5,072 bases of DNA from an uncultured Neisseria sp. (GTDB taxonomy: Bacteria > Pseudomonadota > Gammaproteobacteria > Burkholderiales > Neisseriaceae): the NCBI GenBank assembly GCA_937919795.1, contig CALFOA010000367.1, positions 1 to 5,072 of the forward strand, written 5' to 3'. Both the position numbers and the translations under genes were made by a program. Of the stretch, positions 1 to 4,609 are shown in pieces. Each line of letters starts with the position of its first letter. Within the stretch, counting starts at the first letter, position 1. The notes below the pieces were generated by a model. It was not told where the DNA came from. It was given only the letters and a program-made list of their open reading frames with translations, and searched no databases.

Positions 1-6
1 GTCAAC

Positions 7-22
7 AAGCTTGGCGTTTTTT
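7..22 (+). terminator. right half of a probable bidirectional terminator, cut by the window edge
   Basis: The bases GCTTGGCG followed by six T look like the 3' arm and U-tract of an intrinsic terminator for a plus-strand gene lying left of the window. Read on the minus strand the same bases give an A-run then CGCCAAGC, the usual 5' half of a two-way terminator, which would stop metK. The terminator at 2993-3025 has the same architecture. The matching arm would lie outside the window, so this is inference. Confidence 0.3.
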
Positions 23-36
23 ATTACTAGAAAAGC

Positions 37-1206
37 TTACAAACCGGCGGCGGCTTTCAATGCAGCAGCTTTATCGGTGCGCTCCCAGCTAAATTCCGGT
101 TCTTCGCGGCCGAAGTGGCCGTAGGCGGCGGATTTGGCGTAGATCGGGCGCAGTAGGTCGAGCATTTGGATAATGCCTTTCGGGCGCAGGTCGAAATGTT
201 CACGTACCAGTTTGATCAATTCGGCTTCGTTCAATTCGCCGGTGCCGAAGGTGTCGATGGCAATTGAAGTCGGTTCGGCCACGCCGATGGCGTAGGAAAC
301 CTGAATCTGGCATTGGCGTGCCAAACCGGCGGCGACGATATTTTTGGCGACATAGCGGCAGGCATAAGCGGCGGAGCGGTCTACTTTGGTGGGGTCTTTG
401 CCAGAGAAGGCGCCGCCGCCGTGCGGGGCGGCACCGCCGTAAGTATCGACGATGATTTTACGGCCGGTTAAGCCGCAATCGCCTTGCGGGCCGCCGATCA
501 CGAAGTTGCCGGTAGGGTTGATCCGGTATTTGGTTTCTTCGGTGAGCATTTCTTTCGGCAGCACCGGGAAAATGATGTGCTCTTTAACGGCGGCAATCAA
601 ATCTTCGCGGCTGATGTCGGGGTCGTGCTGGGTGGAGAGTACCACGGTGTCGATGCGTTTGACCTTGCCGGTTTCGCTGTCGTACACGCAGGTAAGCTGG
701 GCTTTGGCATCGGGGCGCAGCCACGGCAACAGGCCGCTTTTGCGCACTTCGCTTTGGCGCTGCATCAGGCGGTGGCTGTAATAGATGGCAAACGGCATCA
801 ATACCGGGGTTTCGTCGCAGGCATAGCCAAACATCAGGCCTTGGTCGCCGGCACCCAAATTGAGGTCAACGCCTTCACCTTCGTTCACGCCTTGGGCGAT
901 GTCGGGCGACTGCTGGCCGTAGTTCAAAATCAGTTTGCAGGATTGATCGGAGAAGCCCCATTCGGGATGGGTATAGCCGATGCGGGCGATGGTGTCGCGC
1001 GCCACTTGTTCGTAGTCCACTTGGGCGCTGGTGGTGATTTCACCGGCCAATACGCACAAATCGGTGGCTACCAAAGTTTCGGCGGCCACGCGTGCGGTGG
1101 GGTCTTGCGCCAGAATGGCGTCGAGTACGGCATCGGAAATTTGGTCGGCCACTTTATCGGGATGGCCTTCGGAAACGGATTCGGAAGTAAATAAGTATTC
1201 GCTCAT
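37..1206 (-). CDS. metK: S-adenosylmethionine synthetase (methionine adenosyltransferase)
   Basis: Cytosolic enzyme that makes S-adenosylmethionine from methionine and ATP, releasing phosphate and pyrophosphate; it is the cell's methyl-donor source, also used by PrmA in this window. The 389-residue protein is complete and close to the usual length of about 384. Family signatures are in order: [12 protein letters not shown] at residues 14-25 (His15 and Asp17 match the catalytic His and a Mg-binding Asp), [12 protein letters not shown] at 118-129, the [10 protein letters not shown] stretch at 242-251, and the glycine-rich [19 protein letters not shown] at 263-281, whose lysines and aspartate bind phosphates and metal. 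The ATG at 1204-1206 gives the standard N-terminus ([17 protein letters not shown]). Its ribosome site is weak (GAAAG, about 11 bases upstream). It is divergent from lpxL2. A likely promoter, a palindrome and a terminator-like hairpin lie in its leader. A long antisense frame over it is only a codon-bias shadow. Confidence 0.98.
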   Translation of the reverse strand: MSEYLFTSESVSEGHPDKVADQISDAVLDAILAQDPTARVAAETLVATDLCVLAGEITTSAQVDYEQVARDTIARIGYTHPEWGFSDQSCKLILNYGQQSPDIAQGVNEGEGVDLNLGAGDQGLMFGYACDETPVLMPFAIYYSHRLMQRQSEVRKSGLLPWLRPDAKAQLTCVYDSETGKVKRIDTVVLSTQHDPDISREDLIAAVKEHIIFPVLPKEMLTEETKYRINPTGNFVIGGPQGDCGLTGRKIIVDTYGGAAPHGGGAFSGKDPTKVDRSAAYACRYVAKNIVAAGLARQCQIQVSYAIGVAEPTSIAIDTFGTGELNEAELIKLVREHFDLRPKGIIQMLDLLRPIYAKSAAYGHFGREEPEFSWERTDKAAALKAAAGL

Positions 1207-1224
1207 TATGGTAATGCTTTCGGC

Positions 1225-1252
1225 AAAAAGAAAAACCGGCGGCTGCGGCCGG
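1225..1252 (-). promoter_or_regulatory. terminator-like hairpin in the metK leader (possible attenuator)
   Basis: On the minus strand CCGGC (1252-1248) and GCCGG (1240-1236) form a five-pair all-GC stem around a 7-base loop, followed directly by TTTTTCTTTTT (1235-1225). This is the shape of an intrinsic terminator. It lies between the likely metK promoter and the metK start codon, ending 18 bases before the ATG, and no other minus-strand gene precedes it for it to terminate. I infer a possible transcription attenuator. The stem is short, and no leader peptide or recognised riboswitch accompanies it. Confidence 0.45.
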
Positions 1253-1253
1253 G

Positions 1254-1266
1254 AACATTGAATGTT
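1254..1266. promoter_or_regulatory. operator-like palindrome over the predicted metK transcription start
   Basis: AACATT-G-AATGTT is a perfect 6+1+6 palindrome. It starts four bases downstream of the putative metK -10 box, so it covers the expected start site (around 1263). A dimeric repressor could bind such a site; which one is unknown. On the RNA level it could only form a strained 1-base-loop hairpin, so a DNA-binding role is more natural. Confidence 0.35.
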
Positions 1267-1269
1267 GAA

Positions 1270-1278
1270 ATTATAACA
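1270..1278 (-). promoter_or_regulatory. probable metK promoter, extended -10 type
   Basis: On the minus strand the bases read TGTTATAAT, a consensus TATAAT with the TG of an extended -10 element. The start site would fall near 1263, giving a metK leader of about 57 bases. No good -35 box is seen 16-18 bases upstream, which extended -10 promoters tolerate. Confidence 0.55.
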
Positions 1279-1365
1279 GAGATGAAGGGCGGCTTTTTCT
1301 TATCTTCCATGAATAATTCAGCGTTGAATATGAAATGTAATCATGTAGCGGTTGCCCTTATCAAA

Positions 1366-1377
1366 TGCCTGTCTGAA
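1366..1377 (+). repeat. DNA uptake sequence (wadsworthii-type dialect)
   Basis: Exact TGCCTGTCTGAA. DUS are bound by the minor pilin ComP during natural transformation of Neisseriaceae. This copy sits singly in the metK-lpxL2 spacer. It shares the longer 16-mer AATGCCTGTCTGAAAA (1364-1379) with the two copies on the right side of the window. Confidence 0.9.
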
Positions 1378-1378
1378 A

Positions 1379-1408
1379 AAAACAGTTGGTGACAAAGTTA
1401 CCTGTTTT
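1379..1408. repeat. imperfect inverted repeat next to the DUS
   Basis: AAAACA (1379-1384) pairs with TGTTTT (1403-1408). Inside it GGTGAC (1388-1393) pairs with GTTACC (1397-1402), with one G-T wobble on the plus strand, around an AAA loop; three bases (GTT) bulge on the left arm. Read on the minus strand it is followed by a T-run, like a terminator, but the wobble becomes an A-C mismatch and no minus-strand gene ends here. Its role is unknown. Confidence 0.4.
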
Positions 1409-1415
1409 GGCCGCT

Positions 1416-1565
1416 ATGCTCAATATGGTAAGCGGGTATTTGCATGGTGTTGACGGTTTTTTGCATGTTTGTGTAGTAAATCCGGTATTGGCTTCAGAAA
1501 AACGGGGAAGGGCGGTGCTTTTCTATTACAATAAGTTTTTTCATTATGCCAAACCCGCTAAATGA
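1416..1565 (+). CDS. possible 49-residue ORF overlapping the lpxL2 start
   Basis: An open frame from ATG at 1416 encodes 49 residues, beginning MLNMVSGYLHGVDG and ending FFHYAKPAK. Its TGA stop (1563-1565) lies within the ATGATG that starts lpxL2, an overlap typical of translational coupling. The frame is open back to a TGA at 1374-1376, with TTG and GTG as other possible starts. I do not recognise the protein. It has no clear Shine-Dalgarno sequence, no signal peptide and no known motif. The overlap may be chance, since a 150-base open frame is not rare. The fact that lpxL2 also lacks a ribosome site makes it worth keeping as a low-confidence candidate leader peptide. Confidence 0.2.
   Translation: MLNMVSGYLHGVDGFLHVCVVNPVLASEKRGRAVLFYYNKFFHYAKPAK
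1527..1532 (+). promoter_or_regulatory. tentative lpxL2 -10 box
   Basis: TACAAT matches five of six bases of the -10 consensus and would start transcription near 1539, giving a short U-rich leader of about 23 bases before lpxL2. No -35 box is seen at the proper distance. A TTGACG at 1450-1455 has no acceptable -10 partner. Low confidence. Confidence 0.2.
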
Positions 1566-2446
1566 TGCAGTCTGTTATTTTCTTCTTATTCCGCCTGCTG
1601 GCCAAATTGCCGCTGCCGCTGTTGCATGCTGTTGGCAATGCGGCGGGCAGTTTGTCGTTTTATCTGGCACCCAAAGCGCGCACGCAAATTGCTGATAATT
1701 TGCGTACTGCCGGTATGGCGGCGGATGATGCGATGATTAAAAGCGTGTTGCGCGAAACGGCTAAGGGCGGGCTGGAATTGCCGGTGGCGTTTTTCCGCGA
1801 ACCGCAAGCCGTGGCCGGATTGTTTCGCGAGGTACACGGTTGGGAACATGTGGAGGAGGCGCTGGCGGCAGGCGAGGGCTTGTTGCTGATTACGCCGCAT
1901 ATTGGCAGCTATGATTTGGCCGGTCGTTATCTTAGCGAACAGTTGCCGTTTCCGCTAACGGCGATGTATAAACCACCGAAAATTGCGGCGTTTGATGCGG
2001 TGATGCAGGCGGGTAGGGTGCGTGGTAAGGGCAAAACGGCACCGACCAATATGCAGGGGGTGAAGCAGATTATTAAAGCGTTGCGTGCGGGTGAGGCGAC
2101 GATTGTGCTGCCTGATCATGTGCCCGATCCGCAAGAAGGTGACGGCGTGTGGGCGAAGTTTTTTGGTCGTGATGCGTATACCATGACCTTGGCGGGCAAG
2201 TTGGCGCAGGTAAAAGGGGTTAAAACCTTATTTTTCTGTGGCGAACGCTTGCCGGATGGCCGCGGTTTTGTGTTGCACATCGAGCCTTTGCGCGGCGAGT
2301 TGAACGGCGAAAAAGTGCATGACGCGCAAGTAGTGAACGATAATGTGGCCTATTGGGTGAGGCGTTTCCCCAACCAATATCTGTTTGCCTATAACCGCTA
2401 TAAACACCCGGCCGGTGCACCGCTTGCGCCTGATACTAATCAGTAA
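1562..2446 (+). CDS. lpxL2: lipid A late acyltransferase (LpxL2/HtrB family)
   Basis: Inner-membrane enzyme of the LpxL/LpxM (HtrB) family, which transfers an acyl chain, usually laurate from acyl-ACP, onto a lipid A precursor carrying Kdo. The 294 residues are a normal length. Residues 4-24 form a hydrophobic N-terminal anchor. The catalytic HX4D motif is HIGSYD (His113, Asp118), followed by the family's DHVP at 185-188 and a C-terminal FPNQYLFAYNRYK stretch. Long runs (TAMYKPPKI, QAGRVRGKGKTAPT, VKQIIKALR, ATIVLPDHVP) match meningococcal LpxL2 as I recall it, so the Neisseria name is preferred to generic lpxL. The start is bounded by an in-frame TAA directly before the ATG (1559-1561), so only 1562 or the adjacent ATG at 1565 can be used. 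No Shine-Dalgarno sequence is visible. A BamE-like lipoprotein gene follows 74 bases downstream with no strong terminator between, suggesting co-transcription. Confidence 0.93.
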   Translation: MMQSVIFFLFRLLAKLPLPLLHAVGNAAGSLSFYLAPKARTQIADNLRTAGMAADDAMIKSVLRETAKGGLELPVAFFREPQAVAGLFREVHGWEHVEEALAAGEGLLLITPHIGSYDLAGRYLSEQLPFPLTAMYKPPKIAAFDAVMQAGRVRGKGKTAPTNMQGVKQIIKALRAGEATIVLPDHVPDPQEGDGVWAKFFGRDAYTMTLAGKLAQVKGVKTLFFCGERLPDGRGFVLHIEPLRGELNGEKVHDAQVVNDNVAYWVRRFPNQYLFAYNRYKHPAGAPLAPDTNQ

Positions 2447-2448
2447 AC

Positions 2449-2474
2449 GGCAGGCGAGGGTATGCCTGTCTGAA
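2449..2474 (+). repeat. DNA uptake sequence within a weak hairpin after lpxL2
   Basis: The DUS TGCCTGTCTGAA is exact at 2463-2474. Its GCCTGTC (2464-2470) can pair with GGCAGGC (2449-2455) across an 8-base loop, giving seven pairs with one G-U. No T-run follows, so it is a poor intrinsic terminator; transcription probably continues into the lipoprotein gene. Unlike the other three copies it lacks the AA flanks on both sides. Confidence 0.8.
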
Positions 2475-2510
2475 TCATAAAACCATAAAAATCAATCAAT
2501 ATATCCATGC

Positions 2511-2514
2511 GGGA
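2511..2514 (+). promoter_or_regulatory. ribosome binding site of the BamE-like gene
   Basis: GGGA lies six bases before the ATG at 2521, and an in-frame TAA at 2515-2517 excludes any longer start, so it supports 2521 as the start. The site is of only moderate strength. Confidence 0.5.
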
Positions 2515-2520
2515 TAATGT

Positions 2521-2982
2521 ATGAATCATGTTATTAAATGCACGATATGGCTGCCGCTGTTGGCGCTATTCGGCTGCTCCAGTCAACAACAACCGACTAA
2601 GATGGCTATGAAGGAAGTTAAGCCGGTTTCGGTGCAAAACCAAGGTGGCAGCCGCGTGTTGGAAATCACCGAAGCCCGAGAGCCTTATCGGGTGAACCAT
2701 ATTTTGCAATGGCGCACGGTGCGTGATGCCAGTGCGGGCAGTCAACCGAATTTCGACCGTCTCAATGCGGTTCGGGTAGGGATGACGATGGATGAGGCTA
2801 GGAGCTTGTTGGGCAAGCCTTGGCATTATGGTAATTCTTATCTCACCGAATGGAATTATCTTTACCGCTATGTGTTTGCCGGCAGGCAGCAACAATGCCA
2901 GTATAAGCTGGTGTTTGATCAGCAGAAGCGGGTGCAAGGGATATTTTGGGAGCCGGTGGGGCAGGCGGTTTGCCGACATTAA
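2521..2982 (+). CDS. BamE/SmpA-OmlA-like outer-membrane lipoprotein
   Basis: Predicted lipoprotein of 153 residues. A short signal peptide (hydrophobic residues 8-17) ends in the lipobox LFGC, with Cys19 the lipidated residue; Ser20-Ser21 after it gives no inner-membrane retention signal, so outer-membrane sorting is expected. A polar linker of about 60 residues follows. Residues 79-148 then carry a SmpA/OmlA (BamE-like) pattern: LNAVRVGMTMDEARSLLGKP, then W111-N-Y-L-Y-R-Y, a YKLVFD strand and a late Trp143-Glu-Pro. BamE is an accessory lipoprotein of the BAM complex that inserts outer-membrane proteins. The similarity is to the fold, and this need not be the main BamE, so I give no symbol. 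Two cysteines in the mature domain (Cys126, Cys151) could form a disulfide. It probably shares a transcript with lpxL2, another envelope gene, and ends at a strong terminator. Confidence 0.8.
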   Translation: MNHVIKCTIWLPLLALFGCSSQQQPTKMAMKEVKPVSVQNQGGSRVLEITEAREPYRVNHILQWRTVRDASAGSQPNFDRLNAVRVGMTMDEARSLLGKPWHYGNSYLTEWNYLYRYVFAGRQQQCQYKLVFDQQKRVQGIFWEPVGQAVCRH

Positions 2983-2992
2983 TGGGCTTGAA

Positions 2993-3025
2993 AAAAACGG
3001 AGCAGAAGTGATCTGCTCCGTTTTT
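2993..3025. terminator. bidirectional intrinsic terminator between the BamE-like gene and prmA
   Basis: AAAAACGGAGCAG (2993-3005) and CTGCTCCGTTTTT (3013-3025) form a perfect 13-bp stem with a 7-base loop. The GC core has A-runs on one side and T-runs on the other, so it works in both directions. It lies 10 bases after the lipoprotein stop and 6 bases past the prmA stop, serving both convergent genes. Confidence 0.93.
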
Positions 3026-3031
3026 GCGTTC

Positions 3032-3922
3032 TTAAGCGCGTTTGACGCCACTCAAGCGCGCCCAGCCGTTATCGGTTTCGGCTTCGTTCATATCGAACCA
3101 TTGGCGGTAGATTTCGTTCATTTCTTCTATTTGTTCTTCCAAAATGCCGGATAACACGATACGGCCGCCGCTGCGGGTACGGCCGGCCAGCATTTCGCCG
3201 AGCATACGCAACGGGTTGGCGAGAATGTTGGCGACCACCACATCAAACTGGCCTTCGGGCAATTCGTCGGGCAGATAGAAGCGGGCGTCGACTTGGTTTT
3301 GTGCGGCGTTATCGTTGCTGGAGCGGATGGCTTGCGGGTCGATATCGACGCCGATGGCCGAGCCGGCACCGAGTTTCATCGCGGCGATAGCGAGAATGCC
3401 GGAGCCGCAGCCGTAATCGAGTACACTTTCGCCTGCTTGCAGCTGGCTGTCTAGCCATTGCAGGCATAGGTGGGTAGTGGGGTGGCTGCCAGTACCGAAG
3501 GCTAGGCCGGGGTCGAGTTGCAGATTAACGGCATTTTCGTCCGGCGCTTGATGCCAAGTGGGGGTAATCCACAGGCGGTCGGAAATTTTGATCGGGTCGA
3601 ACTGCGATTGGGTGAGGCGTACCCAGTCTTGTTCGGGCAGTAATTCGGTTTGAAAGGGTGGCGGCTCGATGCTGAGCGCTTCTGAAGCGGTGGCAAGTAT
3701 CGCTTTGGCATTGTCTTCTTCGTTAAACAGCGCAACAACTTTACTGCGCTGCCAGATTTGACCGCCCGGCATACCGGGTTCGCCGAAAATCGCCTGTTCT
3801 TCATCGGTACCGGCGTAGGCGTCTTCAATAGCGGTAGAAAGCGCGCCGTGTTCCATCAGGGCGTCGGAAAGCTGCTCGGCGATGCGTTCGTGTACGAATA
3901 AGGTGATTTGTTGATAGGCCAT
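3032..3922 (-). CDS. prmA: ribosomal protein L11 methyltransferase
   Basis: Cytosolic SAM-dependent enzyme that methylates amino groups of ribosomal protein L11; it is usually dispensable for growth. The 296-residue length is normal (E. coli about 293). The N-terminal substrate-recognition domain covers roughly residues 1-100. The catalytic domain carries the PrmA signature DPGLAFGTGSHPTT at 137-150, the SAM-binding loop LDYGCGSGILA at 168-178, the acidic GVDIDPQAI at 191-199, and NILANPL at 232-238, which corresponds to the NPPY-type motif. The ATG at 3920-3922 starts the standard MAYQQITLFV; no strong Shine-Dalgarno is seen, with only a GGA about 12 bases upstream. accB-accC-prmA is a neighbourhood seen in many proteobacteria; here a small secreted-protein gene separates accC from prmA. 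A pair of overlapping inverted repeats and a possible -10 (TAAAAT, 3961-3956) lie upstream. Confidence 0.97.
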   Translation of the reverse strand: MAYQQITLFVHERIAEQLSDALMEHGALSTAIEDAYAGTDEEQAIFGEPGMPGGQIWQRSKVVALFNEEDNAKAILATASEALSIEPPPFQTELLPEQDWVRLTQSQFDPIKISDRLWITPTWHQAPDENAVNLQLDPGLAFGTGSHPTTHLCLQWLDSQLQAGESVLDYGCGSGILAIAAMKLGAGSAIGVDIDPQAIRSSNDNAAQNQVDARFYLPDELPEGQFDVVVANILANPLRMLGEMLAGRTRSGGRIVLSGILEEQIEEMNEIYRQWFDMNEAETDNGWARLSGVKRA

Positions 3923-3948
3923 GGTTGGGATGTCCGATGAAAGTTGAA

Positions 3949-3989
3949 TCAGGTTATTTTACCTGAAAACAATGGGAATGCGTTTTCAG
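3949..3989. repeat. two overlapping inverted repeats upstream of prmA
   Basis: TCAGGT (3949-3954) and ACCTGA (3961-3966) form a 6-bp inverted repeat with a 6-base centre. CTGAAAAC (3963-3970) and GTTTTCAG (3982-3989) form an 8-bp one with an 11-base centre. They share 3963-3966, so the two hairpins exclude each other. The right arm of the larger one is made from the DUS at 3985-3996. The first spans a possible prmA -10 box (TAAAAT on the minus strand, 3956-3961). Neither ends in a T-run. Function unknown. Confidence 0.45.
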
Positions 3990-3996
3990 ACAGGCA
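3985..3996 (-). repeat. DNA uptake sequence
   Basis: Exact DUS read on the minus strand, between prmA and the small secreted-protein gene. The extended 16-mer TTTTCAGACAGGCATT (plus strand, 3983-3998) is repeated at 4534-4549 in the same orientation, so this gene is bracketed by direct copies. Confidence 0.9.
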
Positions 3997-4040
3997 TTTT
4001 AAAAACGACTTGGATTTTGGGGAATATCTGTATTCTTACA

Positions 4041-4496
4041 TTAAGCGCAGCGATGCCAAACCCGTTTACTCCATTTTTTGGCATCCTGATCCCAGTATAA
4101 TTCGACGAGCTTGCCGTTGTGCAGGCGGAACTCGATTTTACGGCGGAATACTCGGTCTTTATCGATGAAGTCGCCGTGCTCATCAACCTCAAAACCGCTT
4201 TGAGCAAAACGGGCGGAACCGCGTATCAGCTTGGGTGTGTGCAGACTGTATTGCAGGCGGTCTATGGTTTCACTGGCTTCCCAGTAATGGATATCTATGT
4301 TGTTAGCACGGATATTCATCGAGGCCGCATTATCATGGGCTTGATCTTCCCTGCAATAACTACGGACTTTATTGGTGGCAAGTTTACCGTCCCAAGTGCT
4401 TACCCACTTACCTTGTAGCGTGGTCGGAATGTTTTGTGCATAGGAAGTGGTGCTGCACAATAGCAGCACGTTCAGTGTAATCAGACGTTTGATCAT
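4041..4496 (-). CDS. small predicted secreted or periplasmic protein, unknown function
   Basis: I do not recognise this 151-residue protein. Residues 1-20 look like a Sec signal peptide: basic start MIKR, hydrophobic core to LLLC, and a cleavage site after SYA (position 20). The LLLC is a poor lipobox, so I expect cleavage by signal peptidase I rather than lipidation. The mature part is about 131 residues, starts QNIPTTLQGKWVSTWDG, is rich in Trp, Tyr and charged residues, and has alternating patterns suggesting beta strands. The LQGKW opening recalls small lipocalin-like barrels, but that is only an impression. Cys48 and Cys150 could form a disulfide. ATG at 4494-4496 is the first ATG; a longer frame would need a TTG inside the accC terminator and would translate through a DUS. 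No Shine-Dalgarno is visible in its A-rich leader. By rough hand count its G+C is near 50%, a little below metK. Confidence 0.72.
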   Translation of the reverse strand: MIKRLITLNVLLLCSTTSYAQNIPTTLQGKWVSTWDGKLATNKVRSYCREDQAHDNAASMNIRANNIDIHYWEASETIDRLQYSLHTPKLIRGSARFAQSGFEVDEHGDFIDKDRVFRRKIEFRLHNGKLVELYWDQDAKKWSKRVWHRCA

Positions 4497-4533
4497 GGTT
4501 TTTGCTTTGTTTTTTATTAATTTTTTACAATGT

Positions 4534-4571
4534 TTTTCAGACAGGCATTCATATAAATATCTGTCTGAAAA
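4534..4571. repeat. inverted pair of one exact and one degenerate DUS
   Basis: TTTTCAGACAG (4534-4544) and CTGTCTGAAAA (4561-4571) form a perfect 11-bp stem with a 16-base AT-rich loop. The right arm belongs to a degenerate DUS, TATCTGTCTGAA (4558-4569), with 10 of 12 bases matching. Inverted DUS pairs often act as terminators in Neisseria. This one directly follows the accC terminator but lacks its own T-run, so it would at most be a backup. Confidence 0.6.
4536..4547 (-). repeat. DNA uptake sequence
   Basis: Exact DUS on the minus strand, about 40 bases upstream of the small secreted-protein gene and in the same orientation as the copy at 3985-3996. It also forms one arm of the inverted repeat at 4534-4571. 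Confidence 0.9.
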
Positions 4572-4572
4572 C

Positions 4573-4602
4573 AAAAAACCGCCTGTGTGAAGACAAGCGG
4601 TT
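4573..4602 (-). terminator. intrinsic terminator of accC
   Basis: Read on the minus strand, AACCGCTTGT (4602-4593) pairs with ACAGGCGGTT (4586-4577) around a 6-base loop: ten pairs including one U-G wobble. A run of six T follows (4578-4573). It begins 8 bases after the accC stop codon, so it should end the acc transcript before the small secreted-protein gene. Confidence 0.85.
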
Positions 4603-4609
4603 CGGTGGT

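Noticed and set aside
484..1194. Long plus-strand open frame (236 codons) opposite metK
   Set aside because: It is antisense to an unmistakable full-length metK, shows no family resemblance, and is explained by GC-biased third codon positions of metK. The same holds for the shorter plus-strand frames at 264-455, 452-781 and 1031-1261.
1207..1262. SAM-sensing riboswitch in the metK leader
   Set aside because: The leader is only about 57 bases and has no multi-helix junction or pseudoknot arrangement of a known SAM class that I can recognise; only the single terminator-like hairpin is supported.
1450..1479. TTGACG as a -35 box for lpxL2
   Set aside because: The -35 is good, but the bases 17-18 downstream (GTAGTA/TAGTAA) match the -10 consensus poorly, so I do not call a promoter here.
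2513..2518. GATAAT just before the BamE-like gene as a -10 box
   Set aside because: It would start transcription inside the coding sequence or give a leaderless message, and the overlapping GGGA works better as a ribosome site.
2566..3051. Minus-strand open frame (161 codons) opposite the BamE-like gene
   Set aside because: It would run through the strong terminator at 2993-3025 and overlap the prmA 3' end. The plus-strand frame has a lipobox, a recognisable domain and a ribosome site, so this is a shadow.
3244..3900. Minus-strand alternative frames within prmA (80 and 108 codons)
   Set aside because: They are out-of-frame shadows of a complete prmA with all signature motifs and contain low-complexity residue runs.
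4497..4574. N-terminal extension of the small secreted protein to 177 residues
   Set aside because: It needs a TTG start inside the accC terminator T-run, translates through a DUS and its hairpin, and would bury the signal peptide. ATG at 4496 gives a normal signal sequence.
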